The notes beneath the pieces are model-generated. The model was given only the letters and a program-made list of their open reading frames with translations. It had not been told where the DNA came from and made no database searches. A program made the translations under genes and the position numbers. From Isoetes taiwanensis (lineage: Eukaryota > Streptophyta > Lycopodiopsida > Isoetales > Isoetaceae), in NCBI GenBank assembly GCA_021234155.1, contig JAJEKV010000001.1, forward strand, positions 122,001 to 186,000: a DNA stretch of 64,000 nucleotides, in the 5' to 3' direction. Below are positions 35,910-47,640 of this stretch, piece by piece (position 1 is the first letter of the stretch; the number at the start of each line of letters is the position of its first letter).

Positions 35910-38900
35910 TCCTTTATTATAAAGTTTTAGTGTATGTCGTGCATAAAACCCTAAAATTTTCGACGGCCCAGATTTCACTTAAAATTTTGATAGTGCATCA
36001 CGCCCCTAAACCTGAGGGCTCAGATTTTTCGGGCCGAGATCGCATTTTTCAGAATTTTAATTGAACGCGAGAGCCTTACATCACTGTAGAACAGAAGGAG
36101 CGCACCTCGATTGCAATCATCTGAAGTTCGAGAAGCATGAAGCTTTTAGCTATGGCGGCAATGGGATGTGGCCTGCCCTACGACTTCTTTCCCTTTTCTA
36201 CAACGCCAGTTTGCATCCCTTCTACTGATTTCTCGGAATTGGACTACGTGCCAAAGTGAGCTTAAGCCCATGTTGCATCACCGACAATCTAACTCAAAAA
36301 GGGCATAAGAATGTTGCAATGGATTATATACACTGAAGCAGTAGGGTTTCGAGGCTTTTGCTAATGGGGTTGAGCTAGAAATACTTATCCACACTCTATC
36401 CTCGCAAGAAAGTTTCTGCCTTTCATCTCCTTTCTAAATTGCTTCCTGTGCATACGCTTTGAAAAATCTCAACTCCTCCGGGTGTTTTTTTTTTTTCCGA
36501 TATAAATGAGCTTTTGGAAGATCAGGGAATACAATGTGAGCAACTAAAGAGAATCCAAGTCCGTGTTTTTCATAAGGTCTTTGGAATCATTATCCACCAT
36601 TGGCATTGATCCAAACTCGAGCCTTTGTGCCAAAGATTGACTATGACATCTACCGCAAGATGCCAACGTTGGAATATAGGTTGAATTATCTAATCGAGTT
36701 TAAAGCTTCCACAAAAGATGTATAATCCATAATCCCGTGCAGCCAACCATGTATTATGTGCGTAAGAATTGATAACCTTGGAGGAAAAAAGATTCAAAGT
36801 TTCTCGCCTTTCATCTCCTTTCAAAATTCATTTCCGTGTACACGCTTGCAACAAGGTTCCCTTCTATTTGCAAAGCAGCTTGGAGGAGAGGATCAAACAG
36901 AGGAAATATGTTTTCTTATGGATTTGGTCAAGAAAAGCTAGACAAAATAAAATAAGAGTGCGCTTTTGTCCATGAAAACTAAACTTTGACAAGGTTATGA
37001 AGGAAGTCTTTAACATGCATAAAATTCTCGCTCAGAATTTGTGGACTTTCTACGCATGACAAAGGCATTATTGTTGTAGGATAAAGTCGATGAAAGGACC
37101 CGCACCACATACGCACATTGTTGCCATGATTGCAGCAGGATGGGCACACCCGAGCAACCAACCAAAGCTAAGGGGATGCAAAATGTACTCGAGCCTAAAC
37201 TTTATGCCGAACACCTCCACATAAAAGTATTCTCAGAGCAAAAATGCGTGGGGTTTGTGGAAGGATGATGTATTGTTTGTGAAGCACGTTAAACATGACA
37301 GATTACATTATTCATGTCCATGTCGCTTGAGCTGCGGATTGTCAGATAGTCCGGTATCCTCACCGATGATGAGAAACCTCCATCCACACCTAAGATCCGC
37401 CATAGCTCCAATCTCTTTCAAACGTTGAACAACATGTGACATTGGGGCCTCTCTTCAACATCTTCATTGATGCAAGCAAAGGCAATGCTAGCAATCCCCA
37501 TTGCTCGCACCTGAAAATTTGCACCTCATCACGGGTCGATGATTTCTTTTCTTGAAGTTGGCCGATTGAAACAATGGCCTCACAAAGATTTGCCAAGTTA
37601 GTTGTTCCATGTCGTGATGCATCCGCGATGAAGGGGCTTCTAATCTCTAGCGTAAGCATTCCAAATGCATACACATCACTCTTTCAGGTCGATGACCCCA
37701 TCACTGTGTATTCTCGGCAGAGGAGGTAAAGCCGACGTCGAAAGTAAAGAAAGAAAACTATCATTCCCCATGGATACATTGTTTGGCTCACGTTTTTAGA
37801 ACCAGGTATGTCTTTTTTGAGTACAAATTTTAGTTTAGCCTAAAGGCATAAGGTCTCAACATTTTTGCAATGTAGGGGTACGAATTTAAGCCATTCAAAA
37901 GAGAAGAGTCGCCGAAGAAACCAGTTGGAGGTGTGCAAACACGCCTTCCCACGACAGATCGAAGGTCACTCCACCGCCCAAGATTACCATATTACAGTGG
38001 TCCCCGAGATAAAGAAACAACTCGTAGATATTTCAAAACTCACATGTGTTCTTTAGAGTAGGTTTATGCTAGAATGTGATGGTGGTATTCCAAATGATCC
38101 GCCAAACTATTTACTCAAGATACAGAGAAAATGGGCTACATCAAAACACATTTTTCCATTCTTGCAAATCTTGATTGTTTCTACTATAGGTAGTCGTGAT
38201 CATGTTCACAAGCCTAACAAGTATTTATGATTTACAAGATGTATAACTATTACGCTCTCTATGTTCGTGTAACATAAGAAAATCAATGTCGATTTCTTGA
38301 GTATCCTCAAAGATATTGAGTTATGAAGAATTTGGATGCCTATCTCATTGTGTATCATGTTTCTAAGAGAAGATACTAGGTTCAAATAGCTTAGATTGAT
38401 ATGGCTACCATGTAAATTTTTATGTGAATCCATGGCTTTTCACCACAATTATTTTCTAAATTGAAATAATGTCTTAACGATGGATGATTTATACATTCCT
38501 CGTAAGTCTCATTACTCAACTAATCCATCGCTAATCATCGCCTTTATGGATGATGTCAAATGCATGTTCAAGGCATGTCCTCTATGTTAACTATATGTTA
38601 ATAGCATAGAAAATAACTTAAAAGGAGACATGGTATGCCATAACATACTCTTGCGCCAAATGCATGTTGTCTCGACTTCAATGCATCTAAATTGCAAAAC
38701 TCTTTACAAGCTTGACAAAGATCTTCTTTTCCTTATGGTGATGCATCATATTTATAAGAGGTAATTAGGACCATCTCATGCTAGCATCTTAGTGATGAAA
38801 TTTTTCTTACTTCTTCATATGGGTTAAATAATTCATAAGCTGAGGTATCGGCTTTCCCGTCAACGGCCATAGCTGCGAATCCTATTTCACAAAGAAAGGA

Positions 38901-39144
38901 TTTCTTCCAGGCACGCCTTTCCATTTTCAAATTTTGGGGATAATATGTGACTAATGGGCTCGAATCGCAATACAAGCACCTATAATGGAAACCTTTGATC
39001 AATTGACCATTCAATAGATAGGATTTTGATTTATTGAGCACTTAATAAAAAGTACTATGCGTATTCATACAAGCTTTTCTCATTTGGGCCAAGACATTTA
39101 CAGGCTCCCAATTTATGCCCAGCAACGCTGGGCACCTTTACTAG
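35910..39144 (+). mobile_element. Helitron H4 with antisense kinase fragment
   Basis: The proposed 5' end A|TCCTTTATTATAAAG at 35910 resembles the TCTTATATTATAATG starts and is followed by a similar leader (GTGTATGTCGTGCATAAAAC, compare AAGTATGTCATGAATGAAAC at 32690). The 3' end is a clean hairpin plus CTAG at 39141-39144. The length is 3.2 kb. The 5' call is weaker than the 3' call. Confidence 0.6.
37390..37690 (-). pseudogene. Receptor-like kinase C-terminal fragment
   Basis: Reading the minus strand: KSDVYAFGMLTLEIRSPFIA (kinase subdomain IX), then RCEQWGLLAL. After shifts it gives INEDVEERP and SHVVQRLKEIGAMADL, the subdomain XI end (ERP..VV..L). A TGA precedes KSDVYAFG. Catalytic loop and activation segment are not present. 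It is antisense to Helitron H4. Another minus-strand frame at 38781-39041 (LKMERRAWKKSFLCEIGFAA) may be part of the same gene but is too diverged to call. Confidence 0.7.
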
Positions 39145-39145
39145 T
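39117..39145 (+). mobile_element. Helitron 3' terminus of H4
   Basis: Hairpin GCCCAGCAACGCTGGGC, then ACCTTTA and CTAGT. Confidence 0.82.
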
Positions 39146-39228
39146 AATACCTATATTTGTTTGATTGTCGGTATCTTGTTTGGATATATAGTTTAAAAGG
39201 AAAAATAATAATAATAAAACTAGAAACG

Positions 39229-41160
39229 TGCGCCCGGCGATGCTGGGCATTTGTCATGGACGTGTGAAGGCATTTATGTGCATTAGTCGTGGTCGTGTCG
39301 CGAATGTGCGCAACGCATTTAAGATGATATATGTTTAGGTGCAATAACACAGATAGATAGGAAACACCTTTACAGTGTACACATACAAAATTGTAAACGA
39401 ATATACTGGGTCTACACACAAAGACAAAATATTTTTGATGCAAATAGAGGTTATGTCCGTCAGCCTCAATGGATCCACATCATGAAGAACCTATCCTAAA
39501 GAACTCTAGGAACGTCCCGCTGGGCTTTGATGTGAAGCTCATCCGCTGGTCGATGGTGTATAGAAGCTCCTCCCATCGTGCCTATGGTGGCGAACATGAA
39601 TGTGTAAACATGCTCTGAGATCATGTACCACACTTGCAACTCGGGTCTACCAACAACAAAATTATACTTGGTTAGGAACTCGGAAAGCTCATATCACCAA
39701 TTGCGTCGTGTGAGATTGATGCCCAAGCCTTGGACTGTGTCCGGCAATGCCGGGCATTAGTCGTGGATGTGTGGAATATATTTATGGCAATATATGTTTC
39801 AGATGCAATAGAATGTTATAGATAGAGAACAAATATTGTCTTGATTCTTGGTTTAATAATTGCCAAGTCTATGATAGATTGCCTTCAAACGAAATATATT
39901 TGGTTCCTACAAATACAAAATATTTTTGGTGCAATCAAACCTGTGGAGTTAATCCTCAATTTCAATGGATCTATATTATGAAGAACCTATTCCAAAGAAT
40001 CAGAATTTGCAATGCCGACGGTTTCAAAAGCTCCTCTTGCAATGCCAAATGACTTAATAAGAAGCATAGAAGCAATTGCTATCATTACTAACAAATCACA
40101 CTCAACATCTCTATGATGCACGTGAACCATCACCGTTGGCTTAGGATTTTTAAGTTCCCAAGATAGAATAGAATGTATAGTGCTCCATGATCTGCATTAA
40201 TTGTGAAGGTCAATAGAGTCTAGAGAGACATGAGAAGCCCCCGGGGGATTCACCTTTGATCAACGTATAACCTATGAGAGTTCAACCGAGGGGTGTTTTT
40301 TGGACCATTTGCGTACGTATACTTAGGGGTTAGGGGTGTTTTTAGGCACTGATTTGGAGCAATATCTATACACAAAGGGGTCAAATTGCCTTTCAAAATT
40401 GCGTATACAAGGGGGGTTTTTTGCTACCCTCCGAATGCAGATGCCATACCCCCCTTATGTATAAGTGCATCCCCCGGGGAGAAGCCTTAATAAAGACATA
40501 TATACATGCACTATGTAGACATCTAAACATTTGTCGAGGATCTGCACTACCTCCATCACAATGCATCTGTGTAAACCACATTTCTCGTGAACGTTAAATC
40601 ATATTGGAGTTTTCTTAAGGCATGGATGGTGGGTCTTTAATAACAACCCAAATTCCTTGTCGGCTTTTCACCCTTAAGAATCCACATATAATTCTCCATG
40701 CCTAAAGATATGCTTCGAAAGACATATACCCACCTTATGCATTGTATCGTCATGACAAAAGTCAGCTACATTTGCATCCTTCCAAACTAATGAAGTGGCA
40801 AGCTGAAATTGGTCAGCACAATTGGAATGCGTGATAGGAGCACAGTGCCACCAACATTTCTTTCACTCACTATCTCTGCATCGATAATCCTTCTTGTACA
40901 ATCAGTTGTGTTCCATTGCATAGGCTATCTTGCTGATGTAGACCTCAACAATATGACAATCATTTCCGTTTTCAAATTTAGCTCATGAGGCAGCACATCG
41001 CTTGGAGTTACGCAAGGGAAAAGGTAGTAGTGATAAAGATGCATGTAAGGATGTGATTAATCTTAGATTTGTTTTTGTTGTCAAATTTCTCTAAAGATGA
41101 TCACTTTTTTTTTCTTTTCCAGATACGTATGCCCAACGATGCCGGGCATTAGTCGTAGAC
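39229..41160 (+). repeat. Helitron-like subterminal hairpin repeats, three copies
   Basis: GCCCGGCGATGCTGGGCATT at 39232, TCCGGCAATGCCGGGCATTA at 39740 and GCCCAACGATGCCGGGCATT at 41131 are each followed by AGTCGTGGA- or TGTCATGGA-like sequence and GTGTG. The first two are heads of a roughly 510-bp unit repeated in tandem: CAATGGATC..ATCATGAAGAACCTAT recurs at 39469 and 39963. They may be 5' subterminal parts of another Helitron family, or remnants. Confidence 0.55.
40239..40479. mobile_element. MITE-like 241-bp element with possible AGAAGC duplication
   Basis: CCCCGGGGGATTCAC at the left edge is matched by ATCCCCCGGGG inverted at the right edge (rc CCCCGGGGGATGCAC). AGAAGC flanks both sides (40233-40238 and 40480-40485). 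The inside contains the repeated word AGGGGTGTTTTT. No coding sequence. Confidence 0.7.
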
Positions 41161-41964
41161 ACACAGAATAGATAAATTAATGAAATGCATAGATAGAATG
41201 GAATGGGATGTTGGTATAATGTAATGGGTAGGATAGAAGCGAATGGAACAAATAGATGGGATGGAACGAATAGGTGGAATGGTAGTGGCTTCGTATCTAC
41301 TTGGGTTTTTGGCTTCGTGAAAATTAGTAGATGTTAAGTGTAGGGTGGGGAAAGAGGAAGATGGATAAGGATATAGAGTATGAAGGCATGCAAATTTCTG
41401 GTAATACGTGTCAAGGATGAGAAGCATACATTATTGTTGAGACCTAAATGTTAACCAGCTATAGATCCATAGGCTAGGGGGCTGCAACCAAATAGGACAA
41501 CTTGCAGAAAGCTTTAAAGATGCAAATGCATGCGACATGAAAGATGCAAATTAAGGCGACATGTTATTCACTTGCACTCTTTTTGTAGAGAAATTGACCA
41601 CGGGGTTTATAAAAAGATATAATAATCGCACAACCATAAAGAACTTTGTACCAAAGATAATATGCAAAGAATAATAATATGCAAAGATTTGAAATTGTGT
41701 GCATGCTTGTATCAAGATTATGATACTATTTGCTTTTTTATCTATAGGATTTGGTCAGAGGACATTAGACTATAAATGGCATTTTCACTTAAGTGATGAA
41801 GAGTAGTGTATAGGATTGTATGGCAAAATAGAGATCCTTCTAGGCTAGCAAGGGCATGATGCAAAATATATACCTAAGTTGAAACATGACAAAGATGCAA
41901 GAATGGTTTGTTTAGGTCATGAGAATATTTTTGCATCGAAAGTATCTAAAATTTCATCCTGAGC

Positions 41965-42307
41965 ATATATATGCACAAATTTATGTACAATGTGTTTATA
42001 TAGGTTCATTTATTCAAGTCATTTGAACAAATCGCAAACACGCTACGAAACAGTATGTCCAACATGTATAAAGACATGTCATTCTGAGCTTGGAATTAAA
42101 AAAAAAACCAAGGATATAATTTTCATCTTAAAGAATACAATGCAATATAATTTATTAAATTATCTACCAGAAATCTAAAGATCCAAAAACCCAGTTCCAC
42201 CAACTTTTATCTAGCTGACATCTTTACAATGCATAAAGGTATTAGGTTGAAACGGAAGCTTATGCAAAAGGTTGTTGCAAAGATGGTATGTTCTGCACCC
42301 TCATGTA
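41965..42307. repeat. 490-bp repeat copy, left part, interrupted by element B
   Basis: The sequence follows the array at 2726-3060 (ATGTACAATGTGTTTATATA, GAGCTTGGAATT at 42086, then GATGGTATGTTCTGCACCCT) up to CATGTA. It resumes at 52411 with TGTAATGTAAAGGGTACAAC, so the break marks the insertion. Confidence 0.9.
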
Positions 42308-42413
42308 TTGGGGAATGGAAGGGGGGAGCCCCTTTCCGGTTTGGAAGGGGGGCCCCCCGATCGGCGGCAGCCGGGAGGGGGTCCCTGGGTAAAAGCATGA
42401 AAGGGTGTATGCG
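42308..42413 (+). repeat. Element B left terminal inverted repeat
   Basis: TTGGGGAATGGAAGGGGG, CCCCTTTCCGGTTTGGAAGG and GTAAAAGCATGAAAGGGTGT follow in order. All three pair with 51631-51694 reversed, apart from a GC-rich 30-bp stretch present only here. Confidence 0.88.
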
Positions 42414-42559
42414 TACATAAATCTTGAATTGAAGGGCTAATTTGTGCTTTTTGGGGTACATTTTAGATGTACATCAAGATACTATGGTTTGTCGTTTTGT
42501 GTCGGATATGCAATGATTGCAAGATCATCCCCGACATTCCCCAAATTCTTGGTTAACCA

Positions 42560-45432
42560 CCAACCCACAAGACCAAATTGAATGGATCCGTCCCTCCCTT
42601 TCCGAAATTCCCCTTTTCCAGGGAAGAACATCAAGGAATTCGAAGCAAACACATGTCAACTGTTCATGGAGGGTGAGAATTCCAATGGAAGTGATGGTTC
42701 TAAGCGCAAGTATATGCCGACATTGGCGGTGTTATGCCACAAAACAAATAAAGAAGCGTGTTGATTGTGATTGGATTGCATCCTCGATTCTTGGCAAACG
42801 CTTCGTCGAATCAAAGATTAGTTTTTGTGATCGTTTGTTGCATGATGGCAGGCTTTTCTGTTTTTGAACCCGTAATTGGAAATCCTTCCGGTTATTGTTA
42901 TGAAATCAATGATCGAAACTTGAAAGATGGACTTCAAGAAGTAAAGTCTGCTAATAGCAAAGATAAATTGGTACGCAAAACATTCAACGCTATCAATGAT
43001 TGTTGGAAAAAAAAAAGAGATATAAACAAGAATGTTTCTTCAAAATTGCTAAAGATACAACCAAGAAATTTATCCAAAGCTGCAGCAAGAAGGAAGATAA
43101 TGTCATTAAGTGGAGCAAATGTATGGGCTTTGGCGGGAAGGATGCCAAGATCAAATAGAATCGATGATTCAATCAAATGTCGTTCGTGAATTTTGGCTTG
43201 ACAATACCAAAGTTTCACCAAAGGTTAGAGATGTCATGAAGAGGAGAACACAAGCAATACAATACCTTGATATCTCACGCAGGTTTGCTCTTGTAATTGA
43301 ATCAATTCATCCTTGGAGTTTATGTTTTCTTCAAAAATTCTTTTCATGACATTCTAGTACATTCTCGTACATTCTAGTACATTCCAGACATTCTAGTTAC
43401 GTTCGAGTGACTGTTAATGAATACACATGGTTCTCATGAAATGTATTGCATTTTACATTGTTTACATAGTAGCAGAAATCTTGCGTTGATGTGCTATTAG
43501 GTACTTTTTAGATGTACATCCATTAACAGTTACATGTCCATGCAGTTTGCATTTACATGTACTTGAATATCAAAATTACATCATTCTACATTTTAGTGTA
43601 CTTTCGGGTAATGAAGCCAAACAAATCGAGACATATGTACATTAGTTGTACTAATATTGTAACATTAATGTGATGTACTAATATTGAACATTAATTAGAT
43701 GTACATTGATGTACATTGGATGTACATTGGATGTACATTGGATGTTCAATGGAACTGCTATACGTACATTAGATGTCTTCAACAGACATTAGATGTACAT
43801 TAGATGTACAAAGAATGTCACGATGAACTGTTGGATGGACATTTTATGTACATAGAACATACATTAATTGTACAATAGTATAGTTCAATACTCTTTTGGC
43901 ATCACAGTTTGCCCGGACATCATTTTGCTAACATGGTCTTTAATGCTTTTGTTATTGCGATGCGAGCTTTATCAGCGGTTTGTATATCGGAATCCACGAT
44001 ACCAAAATTCGCCCAGCCGGTTGAAAGTATCGAAACCTGATTGCATAAGGAAATTGAAGGAGAGAAACACATGTTGTTGTGTCAAACATGAGCAAAGCGA
44101 TCTGCATGCAGAAAGGCCTTCAATGATATGAGGAGATCCCTACATGTTAATTGCACTTATTTACTGTAGTGTCTCATGCATCCCAAAGAAAACAATGGAG
44201 TATGTCAAGCAAACAAGAAAACTTTTGATAATGTTAGTATCTTGTGGAGGTCAACAAATTTAGAAATATGTGACGGATGAATGGCATAAACTAAAATGCA
44301 TCAAAGGCGAATGTGATGAATGTGGAGTGAAGAAATTAGACATCCGGTCCAAACGAGGAAGATGGAATTGAGAATGTGGACCTGCAAGTATATGCATATG
44401 TCAATGAGCCATCCAAAAAGGTACACATCCGAAGGCTTAGATTAGTTGATCGGAATGACAAAGCATCCTTTTGTTAAAGAACATGAAAAATCAGCTTGCT
44501 AAGTTTATGATCATAACTTTTTACAAAGACAATCGGGCAAGAGCAAAATGTTTAAAAGATGTGTTGAGAAACTCCGGATAATAGTGTGTTGTCCATTTGT
44601 TGACTTTGCGGAGAGAACTACACATTGAAACCAGGGACGTAAGTGCAATCCGAGCATTGGAATCCTGATCAAATTAGTATTTTGGTCCATATTTCAATGA
44701 TGAAAATAGAAGGTAAGCTTAAAAAAATGAAAGCATTTCTATGTTTTGATGATGTGAAGGAAGCATAACACTCATTTTGTGCAACATGGTTTTAAATTAC
44801 ATTTGGGGTGGCTTAAGAATAATGGAGGTGGACACATAAACCTTCATTATGTGTGGTCGGATGGTTGTGCATCTCAATTCAAATCAAGACGTGCATGGTA
44901 TGGAATCAGAGATACCATGTTGAAAATAAAATTCGAAAGTGATATGGAATTTCTTTGGATCCGGCCATGGGAAAGGCACACATGATGGCGAGGGGCTGGT
45001 ATAGCAAAGTTGTGGGCTTGAGAGCGAAAGCAGAGAAAAAACAAAATGGCATGCCGCTGATAGTGCGTAAAACCTTGTGCAGCTTTTAAGGGCCAAGGAA
45101 TCGGATTGTGAAAGGGTGTTTTGGGAGGTTGGAAAAACAGATGTGAACAGGCAGCAAGCATTCAATTGCAAGACTTTACCTGGTACTCAGCAGATACATT
45201 CTGTGGTCAACTATAAACCCAAATAGATCCAACAAAGTTGCTATGCGGACCACTCTCGTGCTTTTGTGATGCTTGCATTAACTTCAATTGGTTGAATTGT
45301 GAGAACATTAAACATTGTGGAGAATGGTCTCTAAAAGTTTGGAGCCCACGGATCATATTGCCTCGTGTTGAAGCTGAAAATGATGTGGAAGTTTTGTATC
45401 TGCAGGGGAGGTTTGGTTTAGATGACAATCAG
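42560..45432 (+). pseudogene. Transposase candidate, element B copy
   Basis: The modules lie on the plus strand in this order: VREFWLDNTKVSPKVRDVMK near 43190; KLKERNTCCCVKHEQ near 44055, a Cys/His motif; LKCIKGECDECGVKKL near 44295; HFVQHGFKLHLGWLK and VWSDGCASQFKSRRAWYG at 44779-44905; WNFFGSGHGKGTHDG at about 44945; FWEVGKTDVNRQQAF and CKTLPGTQQIHSVV near 45120; and LSCFCDACINFNWLNCEN at 45250. The frame must shift several times and introns are likely, for example around the 43.35-43.87 kb palindromes. Element A has the last four modules. A DDE-type role for the Asp in SDGC is only a guess. Confidence 0.7.
43350..43870. repeat. Dense ATGTACAT palindrome cluster 1
   Basis: The cluster starts with CTAGTACATTCTCGTACATT units and becomes a run of ATTGGATGTACATTGGATGT and ATTAGATGTACATT, with more than a dozen TGTACA cores. 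It lies between two transposase-candidate modules, so probably in an intron. Confidence 0.85.
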
Positions 45433-45877
45433 TAAATTTTCTGATGTATTTGTGTCTTTTCGCAAAACAGACAATGTGGAAGGTGTTTCATACTATGTTC
45501 TCATGTGCACCAGGGGAAAAGCATGCATTGGAAGAAGATTCAATTGATGACTATGGAAATGAATACTCTGCACTAGTGTCATTGAAGGACAATATTATGA
45601 ACTAATCCCAGTTTGCCACAATAAGTATAAATTGCTTCCTACTAAGAATGTTTTGGTACACCGAATCGGTGATTGGGGTTCAATCCCATTCAAGAAAGTA
45701 AACACAAAATTTGAAGGGGCAAGCCATGATTTCACTTGCCGATGAAGTCCATGAGACATTGTTATCACAACTTCCGGCAAATTGTAGATGACATGGACTA
45801 AGTCGATCTGTAGTACTTTCCCGGAAATATTGTAATACTTTGTTATAAGAACCAAGAATTTGGACTACTTGAGGAAG

Positions 45878-45945
45878 TGCATTATGTACATCAATGTACA
45901 TAAGATGTACAAATGATGTACATCTTATGTACATCACATTATACA
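45878..45945. repeat. ATGTACAT palindrome cluster 2
   Basis: Five TGTAC(A)-type cores in 65 bp, including ATGATGTACATCTTATGTAC. It sits between the converging transposase candidate and FCP1-like genes. Confidence 0.8.
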
Positions 45946-46159
45946 TTCCAAATCTTATAAAAATTTGTTAAGTGTAAGTTGATTAGAATTGAACACAAGA
46001 AAGTTGAATTGCATAAACACTAAAATGGTTTTGATCATGGCAAAGATAAGAAATGGACAGGTTTTCATGTACAAATGGTTGATTTATTTATATTGTGGAC
46101 ATAAATATAACACACCAAAAATGAGCATGGCTCATAATTCATGACCAAGCTTCAAAATG

Positions 46160-46369
46160 TCAAAGAGGAGCCTGATATCTTATGACTATTGCATCATGTC
46201 TTCCAGCCAGAGAGGCTGAAGAGATATCCTCTAAAGCGATAGTCCATCTGCGGTTTCTATAGCACGTGCCAGCGGCAAACCTTTCCATCCTACATAGCAC
46301 TGCATCTTCCAGACCGTGCCTTCCCCAAGGGTTGTGCAACAAGTGATTTGCTGCCAATATACCTTTCAT
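46160..46369 (-). CDS. Unidentified open frame, likely 3' part of the element B minus-strand gene
   Basis: The frame reads LLHNPWGRHGLEDAVLCRME and then TCYRNRRWTIALEDISSASL to a stop. It lies downstream of and on the same strand as the FCP1-like domain, and looks coding. No family recognised. Confidence 0.35.
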   Translation of the reverse strand: MKGILAANHLLHNPWGRHGLEDAVLCRMERFAAGTCYRNRRWTIALEDISSASLAGRHDAIVIRYQAPL

Positions 46370-46954
46370 GGTTGCTCGTTCCTCATAATTTTCAATTTGC
46401 TCAACCTTTTCCCCAAAGTTCGTGAGAACAAAGAAGATAGAGGCGATAATCGGTCCCCAACCCTATGTACTTGCAAAATTGTGTTGGTTTTGTATTACCT
46501 CTGGGTGCAGTGAGAACTCTATCTCTTAGTTTCTTAATAGTCTTTTGTGTTTCAGTCCATTCATCTACAAAGCAAATGAAGATCACTTAATTATGTATAC
46601 ACACTCATAATTGTACCAATAAGAAAGACAAGAAGAATAGAGTACTCAAGTGCAATGAACAAAAACTTTGATACATATATTCATAACATTTGAATTTGTA
46701 CATCACCAAAGTCTGTACCAACAATGGGGCGGTCGAGAGGCCAATAACATGATGGCAGTTTCTCCATTCCTTGTCAGTATATTGACTAAATTTAGGCAGC
46801 AGAGCACCCAAGTTCTTTGCCATAGTTTGCCCGCAAAATCTGTTCCACCCGCTCGATATGCCATCCGGCCATTAGTCATTGGATGCTCTTTCACATAAAC
46901 TATACCATCTTGACCATTTTGAATCCATTAAGCCATGGAATGAGCTCCATGACA

Positions 46955-47640
46955 AGCAATCATTCACTAGCTAATATGGGTGTCCAAGAGAAAGGACATA
47001 TGTAGCTTCCCTTGAGTTCAAAAGTGGATTTGTATCTTTTTCGTCGATCGTAACCTGTATGTCCATAGTACTGGGTACTCTTTCCATACCACAGACTAAT
47101 GGTTTCACAAACAACCCTTTGAGGTTCAAGGGGGTGTTTGTGTGGCGTAGTCCAACACCTTGCTCACGGTCAGAAACAAACTTCACTTTATGGAAAAAGC
47201 ATCACAAATATGTTCCACAATTGGTTGAAGATTTTTAGAAGTGAGTGAAGACCAGATGGCAACATCAAACCCTTCTCTTACAAATGCTAACAATGATGCT
47301 AACCACGGCCTGCTTGATAAAAACACATTTCCTATATTAAATTGAAGCTCATCTTTTCGGATCATTTTGGTATCTTGAGTTAATATTTTCATTCTTGTGC
47401 ACACTCTTGCCCAACATGTAATTTAAGTCAAAGATAACGAGCTTTCTCCACTGAATTAGATGATTCACCGTCGACCAAGAAAACACTTGAGATTCACAAT
47501 TTATAATTACATTTCGGACACACAATTGAGAAAACACATTGATAATTACGATTGTTATTTTGCACAGTGTAAGTGAGACAAATAAATTAATTTTTTCATT
47601 ACTTATTTGAGTACAAAGAAGCTCGAGCATGGCTCATACA
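46955..47640 (-). pseudogene. FCP1-like (NIF/HAD) phosphatase domain, element B copy
   Basis: On the minus strand RKLVIFDLNYMLGKSVHKN holds the motif I position (plant FCP1-like proteins often have DLNG here). It is followed by SRPWLASLLAFVREGFDVAI, WSSLTSKNLQPIVEHICDAF and, after a shift near 47190, VTIDEKDTNPLLNSREATYV. This is the FCP1-homology order: DLN, RPxL, WSS, then (I/L)D-x-x-x-YK. The second Asp of a DxD motif is Asn, as in other plant relatives, so phosphatase activity is uncertain. Element A has the same domain converging on its transposase candidate. A basic upstream exon near 49.0-49.2 kb (KRKKKQAKSPKNKK) may supply a nuclear-localisation region. Confidence 0.75.
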
